A stretch of 64,000 nucleotides of DNA from Ruminococcus sp. (GCA_015066935.1 SVNK01000008.1:1-64000), one strand, 5' to 3'; counted from the first letter of the stretch, positions 15,455 to 25,181 are shown. A program made the numbers and translations. Notes: generated by a model from the sequence alone, not told the origin.

Positions 15455-17562
15455 TCGATATTCCTCAGCTTTTCCGTATTGAGCAGACGTATTGAGTTGA
15501 GAATCAGAAGCATAGCCGTGCCGGAATCAGCAATCACGGCAAGCCACATATTCGGATGACCAAGCAAGCCCATAACAAGTACGACAGCCTTTATCGCAAG
15601 TGCAAACGCAATATTCTGATACGAAACCAATACGGCTCTGTCAGCGATTTTCTTGGCACGGACTACCGATTCGGGTTCGGGGTTCATAAACACCATGTCA
15701 GCCGCTTCAATAGCGAGGTCAGAGCCGGTCTGCATAGCACCGCTGACGTCTGCTCCTGCAAGAACGGGACCGTCGTTGATGCCGTCGCCTATGAACATTG
15801 TCTCACCGTATCTGCTGCGAAGCGCTTCTATTTCGTGAAGCTTATCATGCGGAGTAAGTTCGCCGAAAGCGTGTTCGATACCGAGCAGTTCGGCGGTAAT
15901 ACGTGCATTTTCCGATTTGTCACCTGTAAGGAGTGCGGTTGTGAGCTTCATTTTTTTCAGAGCAGCTACGGTTTTTGCGGCTGTTTTTTTCACAGAATCC
16001 GATACAACAATCATTCCTTCGGCAATACCGTCAACAGCGATGTAAACGACGCTTCCTGCAACATCCGGTACTTCACGGGGGAGCCTCACATCATTTTCGT
16101 CCATCATTCTTCTGTTTCCGCAGAGAATCTCACTTCCCGAAAGAACAGCGGAGACTCCTCTGCCTGCAAGCTCACGTGATTGCTGCGGCTCATCAAGGTT
16201 CAGGTCGAACTCACGGCAGCGTGACGTAATGCTGACTGCCACAGGATGCGACGAAATCTGCTCACAGCTTCCGCAGATTTTCAGGAGTTCATCATTGCTG
16301 AGCTTGCCGAAACTTTCGACAGCGGTTACGGTGAAGCTTCCGTCGGTGAGAGTACCCGTTTTGTCGAATGCTACGGCTTTCACTTTCCCCAGCGCTTCAA
16401 CTGAGTTTCCTCCCTTGAAGAGTATACCGAGCTTTGAAGCAGCACCGATTGCCGAAAAATAAGCAAGCGGAACACTCAGAACAAGTGCACACGGACAGCT
16501 TATTACAAGAAATGTAAGTGCGGAGTGAATCCATTTTGTCCATTGACCCGTAATAAGAGAGGGGATTACTGCTGTAAGAACAGCGGCGACAATGACAATA
16601 GGCGTATATATTTTTGCGAATCGACTGATAAAGCGGTCGATATGGGGTTTATTAGCTGAGGCGTCCTCGACGGCTTTTGCAATTTTTGAAATCATGGATT
16701 CTTCGGCGGTTGAAGTGACTCTGAGCGTGAACACATCAGCAAGGTTTATACTGCCTGACATTACGCTGTCGCCCTTGCGGACGGTTACGGGGACTGGTTC
16801 GCCGTTAAGTGCCGATACATCAAGACGTGATTCACCCGATTCAACAATTCCGTCGGCAGCAATACGCTCGCCGTTTTTTATGCGGAGTATATCACCGACT
16901 TTGATTTCTTCCGATGGTTTGCGGATGAACTCGCCGTCAGAAAGGACATCGGCTTCGTCAACTTTAAGCTTTGCTGTTTCGGTAATGGCTTTACGGCTTC
17001 GTGCAACAGCAAAGTTCTCGAAAAGCTCGCCAATGCGGAAGAACAGCATCACTCCGACAGCCTCGGCGTATTCTCCGATTGCAAATGCACCGATTGTCGC
17101 AACGGTCATGAGTGTGTTCTCGTCAAAGATTTTCAGAGCCTTCACATTTCTGACAGTATTTTTCAGAACATTTCCGCCAAGAATCAGATAGGAAACAACA
17201 AAAAGTGCAAGAGTCAGCGGCAGAATTCCGAAAACAGCGTCCGCAGCGATTGCCGCAGCAAAAAAGATTGTTCCCGTAATAAGAATGGGAAGTCCGTTTT
17301 CGTGGGAATCCTCGGAGTCGTGACAGTGACCGCAGGAGACTGCTTCGGCTTCCGGGACAATTTCCACTCCCGTTTCGATAGCTGAAGCCGTGGAGTTAAT
17401 GAGTGATATAAGCTTCTCGTCGATATTTCCTGAGATTCTGAGTTTTCTCATGGGGAAGTTCAGCACAGCCGAGTCCACACCATCAAGACGATTAAGAGCG
17501 TCTTCTATTTTTCCGCCGCAGTGGGCACAATCGAGATTTTTGATTATAAAAGTTTTTTCCAT
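15451..17562 (-). CDS. Heavy-metal-translocating P1B-type ATPase (Zn/Cd/Pb type)
   Basis: A 703-residue efflux pump. Order: HMA metal-binding domain with LDCAHCGGKIEDAL (1-70), a short His/Cys/Asp-rich stretch (CGHCHDSEDSHENG), transmembrane helices, actuator domain (SALNGEPVPV), the ion-channel motif SCPCALVLSVPLAYF, phosphorylation site DKTGTLT, the ATP-binding P/N domains, and GDGINDGPVLAGADVSGAM. The last membrane pair has the acidic DSGTAMLLILNSIRLL expected of ZntA/CadA pumps. The ATG at 17562 is 6 nt after GGAGGT; an ATG six codons earlier lacks a ribosome site. An ArsR/SmtB-like palindrome lies right upstream. Confidence 0.93.
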   Translation of the reverse strand: MEKTFIIKNLDCAHCGGKIEDALNRLDGVDSAVLNFPMRKLRISGNIDEKLISLINSTASAIETGVEIVPEAEAVSCGHCHDSEDSHENGLPILITGTIFFAAAIAADAVFGILPLTLALFVVSYLILGGNVLKNTVRNVKALKIFDENTLMTVATIGAFAIGEYAEAVGVMLFFRIGELFENFAVARSRKAITETAKLKVDEADVLSDGEFIRKPSEEIKVGDILRIKNGERIAADGIVESGESRLDVSALNGEPVPVTVRKGDSVMSGSINLADVFTLRVTSTAEESMISKIAKAVEDASANKPHIDRFISRFAKIYTPIVIVAAVLTAVIPSLITGQWTKWIHSALTFLVISCPCALVLSVPLAYFSAIGAASKLGILFKGGNSVEALGKVKAVAFDKTGTLTDGSFTVTAVESFGKLSNDELLKICGSCEQISSHPVAVSITSRCREFDLNLDEPQQSRELAGRGVSAVLSGSEILCGNRRMMDENDVRLPREVPDVAGSVVYIAVDGIAEGMIVVSDSVKKTAAKTVAALKKMKLTTALLTGDKSENARITAELLGIEHAFGELTPHDKLHEIEALRSRYGETMFIGDGINDGPVLAGADVSGAMQTGSDLAIEAADMVFMNPEPESVVRAKKIADRAVLVSYQNIAFALAIKAVVLVMGLLGHPNMWLAVIADSGTAMLLILNSIRLLNTEKLRNIE

Positions 17563-17577
17563 ATGAATACCTCCAGT

Positions 17578-17599
17578 CATATGAACGGTTGTTCATATG
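17578..17599. promoter_or_regulatory. ArsR/SmtB-type operator palindrome
   Basis: Perfect inverted repeat CATATGAAC, 4 bp, GTTCATATG directly upstream of the metal ATPase ribosome site. Its TGAAC/GTTCA core is like operators bound by SmtB, CzrA and NmtR. No ArsR-family gene is in the window, so the regulator must be elsewhere. Binding is inferred. Confidence 0.65.
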
Positions 17600-17671
17600 T
17601 TTAATATATCACATAAAGAAGGATTTGTCAAGAGGTTGCGGAAAATTTTTTTCAATCAGATTTACGGGTAT

Positions 17672-17704
17672 AAAAAAACAGCCTCCTTGCGGAAGCTGTT
17701 TTTC
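17672..17704 (-). terminator. Ferredoxin gene terminator
   Basis: On the minus strand an 11-bp stem with one G-T pair, GCAA tetraloop, then a run of seven T. It follows the ferredoxin stop by 15 bp. Confidence 0.85.
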
Positions 17705-17718
17705 GTATGTACTGTTAA

Positions 17719-17889
17719 TTACTCAGCGTTGGGAGCTGAAACAGGGCAAACGCCTGCACATGCACCGCACTCAACGCAAGTATCAGCGTCGATAACGTAC
17801 TTGCCGTCGCCTTCAGAAATAGCGTTAACAGGGCACTCGCCTACGCAAGCACCGCAGCTGATGCAGTCATCGGAAATAATATATGCCAT
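17719..17889 (-). CDS. 2[4Fe-4S] ferredoxin, clostridial type
   Basis: A 56-residue protein that starts MAYIISDDC and ends PVSAPNAE. It has two CxxCxxCxxxCP clusters: C-I-S-C-G-A-C-V-G-E-C-P and C-V-E-C-G-A-C-A-G-V-C-P. The start is the ATG at 17889 behind GGAGGTGTCC. Small ferredoxins of this type carry electrons from pyruvate:ferredoxin oxidoreductase (nifJ is at the right end of this window) to hydrogenases and other partners. Single gene with its own promoter and terminator. Confidence 0.95.
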   Translation of the reverse strand: MAYIISDDCISCGACVGECPVNAISEGDGKYVIDADTCVECGACAGVCPVSAPNAE

Positions 17890-17938
17890 AGTTGGACACC
17901 TCCATTAAATTTTAAGCTAAAGAATAGCCTTTATAATT

Positions 17939-17966
17939 ATTTTAGCATATTCGGTGAAAAAATCAA
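17939..17966 (-). promoter_or_regulatory. Ferredoxin promoter
   Basis: On the minus strand TTGATT (17966-17961), 16 bp, TAAAAT (17944-17939), about 50 bp before the start codon. Confidence 0.6.
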
Positions 17967-18028
17967 GTGCTTTTTGTTAGTCAGTCCTTACGGTTTTCTG
18001 TATTTGTGGACAGAATCCGTCCTGAGCA

Positions 18029-19471
18029 TTATTTTCTTTTCTTTGTTTCGGAAACTTCGCTAAGTTCTGCACAGGCTGCACCTGCACAAGCCCAGAAAAC
18101 AGGTGAGAATGTTATATTGCTGCATCCGATGAGGAATATAATGGCTCCGCATATAACGAGCATTCCTGTTATGAAGGTATGGGAGTCTGCATTGTCCTTG
18201 AGTTTTCTGCGGATAATGAACAGAACTGAAATAATGAGCGTCAACAGAGCGATGGCAGAGGGGATACCACGTGTTGCAGCGGTATAGAGGTACTCGTTGT
18301 AGACCTTATCGAATGTACCCTGATTGGATGGGATAATATCGGTAACAGGAGCGTCATCCGGGTGTCCGCCGGTGGTATAGAGTTGGGGATATACGAGCTG
18401 TTCGGGACCTGTACCCGTAAGCGGATATTCTTTTATAATATCAATAGTTTTGTTGTTGAGGTGTGAATAGACATCGAGGGGAGAGTCTATATCGACGTGA
18501 TTTGAATTAAAGTTTCCGCTTGCGTCGATACGCTGCCATGAATCGGCAGACCAGAGGATATATCCGTCATACAGACCGAATTTTCCGTTTTTGTCGGGTT
18601 TGAAGTTTATACCGATAACGAATGCGGTAAGTGCGGAAAGCACTATTGCAAGAACGGAAAGCATTCTCACCTTGGGAGTCTTGCCTTTGACAGCAGCGGC
18701 AAAAACTGTAACAACACCGAAAACAAGACCAAAAATTCCCATAATACAGTGTGTGAAGATCAGAACAAAGCTGTAAAGACAAAGACAGATTATGTCGAAA
18801 ATCCGCGTTGCCTTGTTATCCGTGAGGACAGCGTCAGCGGCAGCGGCAGTCATGGAAAGGCTGAGAAGCATTGCGAGGAATATCGGTGACTGCGCAAGTC
18901 CCGACGGAGCTACTGTGTCAATATTGATTGTTGAGAGCCATGCATAGACAGGGAAATCGAGTTCTCCTGTAAAAATCTGGATTAAAGCCCATAAAGAGTT
19001 AAGCAGTCCGACGGCAGTAATGGCGGTAAAGAAGGTTGAGACAGCTTTTTTGCGTTTTATAGAAGCTGCGGTAATGAAGAAGCAGAAATAGAATATAAGA
19101 GCCAGAATACCTTCTCCACGCTGAGGGAAGCCGTAGAAGCCGACGTTGTAGTCATAAGAGAAAATGAGTGAAACAACGCTCCAGAGCAGCATTGCTCCGA
19201 ATGCAGCGACAGGCAGGATTATCCTTCGGCTGACGTATTTCTTAATTAATGCGATCATTGCCAGAATCATGCACAGAACGCCCGAAACAGCGAGACCGAT
19301 TGTAGAAATCGAATATGAAGCCTTATCGCTGAGAATTGGAACTATTGTAAAAAGTGATGTTGTAAAGCATGCTGCAATCAGTCCGAGAGATGCAAGCTTT
19401 CCGTATTGATCCTCGGTCATATTGAGGATAAAATTGGATTTTTCGGTTGAATTGAAAATAGTCTTAGCCAT
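18029..19471 (-). CDS. O-antigen ligase/polymerase-like membrane protein
   Basis: A 480-residue polytopic protein with about eleven hydrophobic helices and one large outside loop (about 290-410, with SWQRIDASG, PLTGTGPEQLVYPQLYTTGG and TFDKVYNEYLYTAATRGI). The loop followed by YNEYLYTAATRGIPSAIALL matches the Wzy_C/O-antigen ligase family, whose members join or polymerise lipid-linked glycans at the cell surface. In a Gram-positive it would act on a wall or capsular polysaccharide; the substrate is unknown. No glycan genes are adjacent. Confidence 0.75.
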   Translation of the reverse strand: MAKTIFNSTEKSNFILNMTEDQYGKLASLGLIAACFTTSLFTIVPILSDKASYSISTIGLAVSGVLCMILAMIALIKKYVSRRIILPVAAFGAMLLWSVVSLIFSYDYNVGFYGFPQRGEGILALIFYFCFFITAASIKRKKAVSTFFTAITAVGLLNSLWALIQIFTGELDFPVYAWLSTINIDTVAPSGLAQSPIFLAMLLSLSMTAAAADAVLTDNKATRIFDIICLCLYSFVLIFTHCIMGIFGLVFGVVTVFAAAVKGKTPKVRMLSVLAIVLSALTAFVIGINFKPDKNGKFGLYDGYILWSADSWQRIDASGNFNSNHVDIDSPLDVYSHLNNKTIDIIKEYPLTGTGPEQLVYPQLYTTGGHPDDAPVTDIIPSNQGTFDKVYNEYLYTAATRGIPSAIALLTLIISVLFIIRRKLKDNADSHTFITGMLVICGAIIFLIGCSNITFSPVFWACAGAACAELSEVSETKKRK

Positions 19472-19534
19472 TTTTTTACCTTTCTTTCCTTAGGAATGCA
19501 GCATATGGACATGCTGCGTCAGAGGGTGCAGGAA

Positions 19535-19565
19535 TAAAAAGGCGGACAGCTTTCGCCGTCCGCTT
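19535..19565 (-). terminator. rny terminator
   Basis: On the minus strand GCGGAC pairs with GTCCGC (plus flanking pairs) around a 10-nt loop, followed by CTTTTTA, directly after the rny stop. Confidence 0.75.
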
Positions 19566-19569
19566 GCTT

Positions 19570-21147
19570 TTACTTTGCGTAGTCGGTAACCCGGCTTTCA
19601 CGAATAAGATTAACCTTGATTTGTCCGGGGTAGTCCATTTCAGCTTCAATCTGCTGGGAGATCTGTCTTGCGACGATAACCATTTTTTCGTCGTTGATAA
19701 CTTCGGGAACGACCATGATACGAACTTCACGTCCTGCCTGGACAGCGAAGCACTTCTCAACGCCCTCGTAGGAATTACAGATTTCCTCAAGCTTCTGGAG
19801 ACGCTTGATGTAGCTTTCATAGTTTTCGCTTCTTGCGGCAGGTCTTGCAGCGGAGATAGCGTCGGCAGCCTGAACGATGCAGGCGATAACCGTTTTGGGT
19901 TCAACGTCGTTGTGGTGAGCCTCTACAGCGTGGATGATAACGGGATTTTCGTTATACTTCTTGCAGACGTCAACACCGATCTGAACGTGTGAACCTTCGA
20001 TTTCGGATGTAAGAGCCTTACCGATGTCGTGAAGAAGACCCGCACGTCTTGCAACGTTGGCGTCAACACCGAGTTCTGCGGCGAGAACACCGCTGAGCTT
20101 AGCGACTTCGATTGAATGGTCGAGAACATTCTGACGGTAGCTTGTACGGAATTTCAGGCGTCCGATGAGCTTGATGAGCTCGTGGTTGAGACCGTGTACA
20201 TTTGTTTCGATAACGGCTCTTTCGCCTTCCTGCTTGATGCGGTACTCTACCTCACGGCGAGCCTTATCGACCATTTCCTCAATACGTGTGGGGTGGATAC
20301 GTCCGTCAGCGATGAGCTTTTCGAGAGCGATTCTTGCCACCTCACGGCGAATCTGATCGAAGCATGAAAGGGTGATAGCTTCGGGAGTGTCGTCGATAAT
20401 GAGGTCAACGCCTGTAAGAGTTTCGAGGGTTCTGATATTACGTCCCTCACGTCCGATGATACGACCCTTCATTTCGTCGTTAGGGAGGGGGACAACGGAA
20501 ACGGCAGCTTCAGAAACCTGATCTGCTGCTACCTTAGCGATAGCGAGGGAGATGTAGCTTCTTGCCTTTTCGTGGCACTCGTCCTTGATCTGCTGCTCAT
20601 AAGCAGCGACCTTGACGGCTTTTTCGTGAACGAGATCATCCTCAAGCTTTGAGATTATGTATTCCTTAGCCTGATCCTTGGTGAACTCAGAGATTCTTTC
20701 AAGAACATCGAGCTGACCTTTTTTGATAGTTTCTGCTTCTTTGAGTTTTTCGTCGGCAGACTTAATCTTCTGGTTAAGGATTTCTTCTTTTTTCTCAAGG
20801 TTGTCTGTTTTCTTATCGAGATTTTCTTCTTTCTGCTGCATACGTCTTTCCTGACGTGACAGCTCTGCTCTGCGGTCTTTAATTTCCTTATCTGCTTCTG
20901 AGCGAAGCTTGTGAATTTCGTCCTTGGCTTCGATAAGAGCGTTTTTCTTTTTGCTTTCAGCGTCTTTTTTAGCGTCAACGATGATACGTTCAGCCTGATT
21001 CTCGGCAGAACCGATCATACCTTCGGCTTCGAGCTTACGTTTTTCGACGCCTGCGATTACGCCTTTTTTGTAGAATACAAAACCGGCTGCAGCAGCTCCT
21101 GCAATCAAAGCGACAATTATCAGGACTATTGCGATGATTAGATCCAC
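19570..21147 (-). CDS. rny: Ribonuclease Y
   Basis: A 525-residue membrane-anchored endoribonuclease that starts bulk mRNA decay in Firmicutes. Order: one N-terminal membrane helix (3-25), a long Lys/Glu coiled coil (30-190), a KH domain ([25 protein letters not shown], about 215-275), and an HD domain with LLHDIGKA (about 335-430) carrying the catalytic His-Asp. Length is normal for the family. It has a consensus promoter 320 bp upstream, so its mRNA carries an unusually long 5' leader. Confidence 0.98.
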   Translation of the reverse strand: MDLIIAIVLIIVALIAGAAAAGFVFYKKGVIAGVEKRKLEAEGMIGSAENQAERIIVDAKKDAESKKKNALIEAKDEIHKLRSEADKEIKDRRAELSRQERRMQQKEENLDKKTDNLEKKEEILNQKIKSADEKLKEAETIKKGQLDVLERISEFTKDQAKEYIISKLEDDLVHEKAVKVAAYEQQIKDECHEKARSYISLAIAKVAADQVSEAAVSVVPLPNDEMKGRIIGREGRNIRTLETLTGVDLIIDDTPEAITLSCFDQIRREVARIALEKLIADGRIHPTRIEEMVDKARREVEYRIKQEGERAVIETNVHGLNHELIKLIGRLKFRTSYRQNVLDHSIEVAKLSGVLAAELGVDANVARRAGLLHDIGKALTSEIEGSHVQIGVDVCKKYNENPVIIHAVEAHHNDVEPKTVIACIVQAADAISAARPAARSENYESYIKRLQKLEEICNSYEGVEKCFAVQAGREVRIMVVPEVINDEKMVIVARQISQQIEAEMDYPGQIKVNLIRESRVTDYAK

Positions 21148-21468
21148 AGTGCATTACCTCCTTTTCATAGATTTTTTTGATGATGCAGAGGGTTGCCTTA
21201 ACCGCAGTGCACCAGAGTATTTGTACTATAAACCTATTACTCCGGCGGTAAATGCCGCATTATTTTATTCATTTTTAAAAATATATCGTCAAGAGTGCTC
21301 CGCAGCGGGAGACTCATAAACATTGGGGACATCAAGGGTGTCCATTTTTTGTTCCGTATATCATAATTTAAAAGTGCCGGAACTGTATATGTGACGTTCC
21401 GCACCGTTTAATGATTTAAAACAAAGCTGCATATTACTGCCGTAATAATAAAATGCAAATAAATACAA
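21148..21468 (-). other. Long 5' leader of rny
   Basis: About 320 nt between the predicted transcription start (near 21469) and the rny start codon. One clear stem is at 21374-21404 (GTGC-GGAAC pairing with GTTCC-GCAC around one bulged base). A possible 18-codon frame at 21345-21289 has no good ribosome site, so I do not call it. RNase Y autoregulation through this leader is a reasonable guess, without direct evidence. Confidence 0.5.
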
Positions 21469-21475
21469 CATATAT

Positions 21476-21504
21476 ATTATATCTTTTTTTGGTGCAAATG
21501 TCAA
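21476..21504 (-). promoter_or_regulatory. rny promoter
   Basis: On the minus strand TTGACA (21504-21499), exactly 17 bp, TATAAT (21481-21476): full consensus. Confidence 0.85.
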
Positions 21505-21578
21505 TAGATTTCTGGTATTTTTTTATTGGAAAATGACCGCTGATAAAATCGGATTTGAGTTTAAAAGGGATTTTCTGA

Positions 21579-21607
21579 TTGACAAAAAAGGCGGACTGTA
21601 GTATAAT
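21579..21607 (+). promoter_or_regulatory. thrH promoter
   Basis: TTGACA (21579-21584), 17 bp, TATAAT (21602-21607), 35 bp before the start codon: full consensus. Confidence 0.9.
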
Positions 21608-21641
21608 AGGGGTGTAAGAAATTTTATTGGAGGAATCTGTT

Positions 21642-22244
21642 ATGTATATTACCTGTCTCGACCTTGAGGGCGTTCTCGTACCTGAAATCTGGATTGCTTT
21701 TGCGGAAGCAAGCGGCATTCCCGAGCTTAAAAGAACCACACGTGATGAGCCTGACTATGACAAGCTCATGAACTGGCGTCTCGGAATTCTTAAAGAGCAT
21801 GGTCTCGGACTCAAAGAAATACAGGAAACAATCGCAAAAATCGACCCTATGCCCGGTGCAAAGGAGTTTCTTGACGAACTTCGTTCATTGTGTCAGGTTA
21901 TCATCATAAGTGACACGTTCACGCAGTTTGCCGCACCTCTCATGAAGAAGCTCGGTATGCCGACAATCTTCTGCAACAGCCTTGAGGTAGCTGAAAACGG
22001 CGAGATCACAGGCTTCAGGATGCGTTGTGAGCAGTCTAAACTTACAACAGTAAAGGCACTTCAGTCAATCGGATACGATACGATTGCAAGCGGCGACAGC
22101 TTCAACGACCTCGGTATGATTCAGGCGAGCAAGGCAGGCTTCCTGTTCAGAAGTACAGAGTCGATAAAGGCAGATTATCCGCAGTTCCCTGCATTCGAGA
22201 CCTACGACGAGCTTCTTGATGCTATCAAAAAGGCTATGGTCTGA
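21642..22244 (+). CDS. thrH: ThrH: phosphoserine phosphatase/homoserine phosphotransferase
   Basis: A 200-residue HAD-superfamily protein. HAD motif I is CLDLEGVLVPEIW (DxEG, the ThrH variant of DxDGT), motif II is ISDTFTQF, and motif III/IV is ASGDSFNDLGMIQ. The conserved DYDKLMNWRLGILKEHGL is typical of ThrH, which removes phosphate from phosphoserine and can move it to homoserine, linking serine and threonine synthesis. The start at 21642 follows GGAGG; an in-frame ATG five codons earlier is ahead of that site. Single gene with its own promoter and terminator. Confidence 0.93.
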   Translation: MYITCLDLEGVLVPEIWIAFAEASGIPELKRTTRDEPDYDKLMNWRLGILKEHGLGLKEIQETIAKIDPMPGAKEFLDELRSLCQVIIISDTFTQFAAPLMKKLGMPTIFCNSLEVAENGEITGFRMRCEQSKLTTVKALQSIGYDTIASGDSFNDLGMIQASKAGFLFRSTESIKADYPQFPAFETYDELLDAIKKAMV

Positions 22245-22267
22245 TTATCGTGATTTCAGAAATATTC

Positions 22268-22310
22268 AACGGCACTTCCGCAGAAAACGGAGGTGCCGTT
22301 GCTTTATTTG
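22268..22310 (+). terminator. thrH terminator
   Basis: A 13-bp stem with one G-T pair (22268-22280 with 22288-22300), 7-nt loop, then GCTTTATTT. Confidence 0.8.
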
Positions 22311-22469
22311 CCGAAAATTGCGGACGATTTCGTTTGATAATAGGATAAAATGCAGTATTAATTGTAAATTTTTCGTGATTATCTTTACATTTGGCTTAAA
22401 AAGTATTAAAGTATAAGGTGGATAGTACGGCATCGGCCGTGAAAAAACAAGTGTGCGGAGGATAGATTA

Positions 22470-25178
22470 ATGAATAAAAGGACAAAGTTCGGCAAAAGAG
22501 CGTTTTCTGCTATGGCGGCAGCTGCTGTGGCAGCAGGAATAATGGCTCCCGCAGTTATGCAGGTAGTTCCGATGACAGCGAATGCAGGTCAGCAGCTTGG
22601 TCAGATGAATTTCGACAGCGGCGTGGGACTCCCGTGGCATATCGTTGAATCTGCTCCCGGCGAAATGGACTTCGCTATTGAGGACGGCGTATACAAGGCA
22701 ACAATCATAAATCCCGGCGGAGCTTCAAACGGCGGTGATGACCGATGGGACTGTCAGTTCCGTCACAGAGGACTTAAAATCGTTGCAGGTCACCAGTATC
22801 AGGTGAAGTACGAGATAACGGCTTCGAACAGCGGAAAATACTACACAAAAATCGGTAATCTTGACGGCGACGTTGAAATCTGGCACAATATGTCAACAGG
22901 CGAAGGCGATTTCAACTCCCACTGGGACCCCATTCAGATCAATGCCAACGAGACAAAAAAGGTTGAGCTTACATTTACGGCAGGTCAGTCTCTTGAGGTT
23001 GCTGAGTGGGCATTCCACCTCGGCGGCGACGGACAGTATACTCCCGGAGGCTGCTTCCCTGCGGGTACTGTAATCACATTCGATAATATGTCGCTTATCG
23101 ACCTCACAGGCGATGAGAATGACTATCTCAATGCTTTCAAGTGGGAGCGTGCAGAAGTCCTCACGAATCAGGTTGGATACTTTACCGACCGTGCAAAGCG
23201 TGCTACCCTCATCTCCGACGAAAAGGACGGCATCGACTTCGACATCAAGGATAAGGACGGAAAGACGGTCTACTCTGGTACATCCGAATATTTCGGAAAA
23301 GATGCCGATTCCGACGATACCGTTCACGTTATCGACTTCTCCGATTTCAAGGAGGAGGGCGTATTTACAATTGAGGCTGAAAACGGTGCGAAGAGCCGTG
23401 AATTCCCGATAGGCGGAAACGAGGTCTATTCGGAGCTTCTCTACGATTCGCTGAACTACTTCTATCAGAACAGAAGCGGAATAGAAATTGAAAGCAAGTA
23501 CATAACTTCGGGCGACGCCGACACTCTTGCACGTGAAGCAGGTCACACAAAGGACATGGCTGAGATTGAGCAGACATGGGGATACAGCGGTTCAAGCGGC
23601 TCCATTGACGTTACGGGCGGCTGGTACGACGCAGGTGACCACGGAAAATATGTCGTAAACGGCGGACTCTCTCTCTGGCTCATGCAGAACCAGTACGAAA
23701 CCGCAAAGACTTTCGGTTTTGAAAAGGCTTATGCCGACGGTACCATGAATATTCCCGAAAACAATAACGGTGCTCCCGACCTTCTCGACGAAGCACGCTG
23801 GGAAATGGAATGGATGCTGAAGATGATGGTCGAGGACGGCGAGTTTGAGGGAATGGCGTACCACAAGGCTCATGACGAGAAGTGGACAGCTCTCGGAATA
23901 GCTCCCGCTGACGACGAAATGAAGCGTATCGTCAAGCCCCCGACGACTGCGGCTACCCTTAATCTTGCAGCCTGTGCAGCTCAGGCGGCACGTCTCTGGA
24001 AGGGTATCGACGACGATTTTGCCGATAAGTGTCTTGAAGCTGCGAAAAAGGCGTATGATGCTGCAAAGGCAAATCCGAAGATGTTTGCACCTCTTGACGA
24101 GTCTATCGGCGGCGGAGCTTACGGCGACGATTATGTGGAGGACGAGTTCTACTGGGCAGCGTCAGAGCTTTTCATCACAACAGGCGATGATAAGTATCAT
24201 GACGATATGGAGACTTCCGATGCGTTCCTCAAATGTCCCACAACTATGGACGGCGGCGAGAGTGTTGGTGCAAACGGAAGCTTCGACTGGGGACACGTTA
24301 CAGCTCTCGGAACATTCAGCATCGCACTCAACAAGGATGCTGTTGACTCCGATGACTACGAAACAGCTGTTGAGAATATCACAAAGGCATCAGACGACTT
24401 CATAAAGCTTGAGGAACAGCAGGGCTACGGACTTCCCTATGCTTCAAGCCAGATTAGCTACGAGGATAAGGACAAGGGCTATATCTGGGGTTCGAACTCG
24501 GTTGTAGCGGACAATTCAGTAGTTCTTTCCTATGCGTACCTCCTTACGAAGGAAGAAAAGTACATGGACGCTGCTCTTGGCGGTATGGACTACCTTCTCG
24601 GAAGAAACGCCATGGATTATTCGTATGTTACGGGCTACGGCACACATTCCGTCGAGAATCCTCACCACCGCTACTGGGCAGGTTCGATTGACGAAAACTT
24701 CCCCAAGGCTCCGAAGGGAGTTCTTTCAGGCGGACCGAATTCGGGAATGCAGGATCCGTGGGTACAGGGTTCAGGCTGGAAGAAGGGCGAGATTGCTCCC
24801 CAGAAGTGCTATCTTGACCACATTGAGGCATGGTCTGTAAACGAGTGTACAATCAACTGGAACGCTTCTCTTGCATGGCTGACAGGCTTTGTAGCTCAGG
24901 AAAACGGCGGAATCAAGGCTGACGACAAGGTGAATGCTTCCGACGAGAAGCAGGAGCCGTCTACCGAGGCAACTACCGAAGCCGAGACTACCGAGCCGAC
25001 TACTGCGGAACCCGATACACAGGAGACTACGGCTGCCACAACAGAAGAATCAGAAAATGAAGAAAAGGAAGATAAGGGAAATATTGCAGTTGTAGCACTT
25101 ATTGCAGCTGCGGTTGTAATCGGACTTATTTCTATAGAATACTTCGTCTACAAGCTCATCAAGCTCAGGAAGAAATAA
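22470..25178 (+). CDS. Membrane-anchored GH9 cellulase with CBM4 and Ig-like domains
   Basis: A 902-residue secreted enzyme. Residues 1-40 are a signal peptide (KRTKFGKRAF, hydrophobic core, MTANAG). About 42-215 is a CBM4-type cellulose-binding module; about 225-315 the Ig-like domain usual before GH9 (VLTNQVGYF...EFPIGG). About 320-815 is the GH9 catalytic domain: GGWYDAGDHGKYV with base Asp387 and Asp390, YLLGRNAMDYSYVTGYG, NPHHR, and the acid Glu792 in VNECTINWNAS. A Thr/Glu/Pro linker (about 825-865) leads to one membrane helix (IAVVALIAAAVVIGLISIEYFVYKLIKL) and a basic tail. There is no dockerin, so it is held on the membrane and not in a cellulosome. Domain order CBM4-Ig-GH9 is that of CbhA/CelK-like enzymes. 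Confidence 0.93.
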   Translation: MNKRTKFGKRAFSAMAAAAVAAGIMAPAVMQVVPMTANAGQQLGQMNFDSGVGLPWHIVESAPGEMDFAIEDGVYKATIINPGGASNGGDDRWDCQFRHRGLKIVAGHQYQVKYEITASNSGKYYTKIGNLDGDVEIWHNMSTGEGDFNSHWDPIQINANETKKVELTFTAGQSLEVAEWAFHLGGDGQYTPGGCFPAGTVITFDNMSLIDLTGDENDYLNAFKWERAEVLTNQVGYFTDRAKRATLISDEKDGIDFDIKDKDGKTVYSGTSEYFGKDADSDDTVHVIDFSDFKEEGVFTIEAENGAKSREFPIGGNEVYSELLYDSLNYFYQNRSGIEIESKYITSGDADTLAREAGHTKDMAEIEQTWGYSGSSGSIDVTGGWYDAGDHGKYVVNGGLSLWLMQNQYETAKTFGFEKAYADGTMNIPENNNGAPDLLDEARWEMEWMLKMMVEDGEFEGMAYHKAHDEKWTALGIAPADDEMKRIVKPPTTAATLNLAACAAQAARLWKGIDDDFADKCLEAAKKAYDAAKANPKMFAPLDESIGGGAYGDDYVEDEFYWAASELFITTGDDKYHDDMETSDAFLKCPTTMDGGESVGANGSFDWGHVTALGTFSIALNKDAVDSDDYETAVENITKASDDFIKLEEQQGYGLPYASSQISYEDKDKGYIWGSNSVVADNSVVLSYAYLLTKEEKYMDAALGGMDYLLGRNAMDYSYVTGYGTHSVENPHHRYWAGSIDENFPKAPKGVLSGGPNSGMQDPWVQGSGWKKGEIAPQKCYLDHIEAWSVNECTINWNASLAWLTGFVAQENGGIKADDKVNASDEKQEPSTEATTEAETTEPTTAEPDTQETTAATTEESENEEKEDKGNIAVVALIAAAVVIGLISIEYFVYKLIKLRKK

Positions 25179-25181
25179 CAA

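Noticed and set aside
21289-21345. An 18-codon frame (minus strand) in the rny leader
   Set aside because: No convincing ribosome site precedes its ATG, and nothing around it suggests translation.
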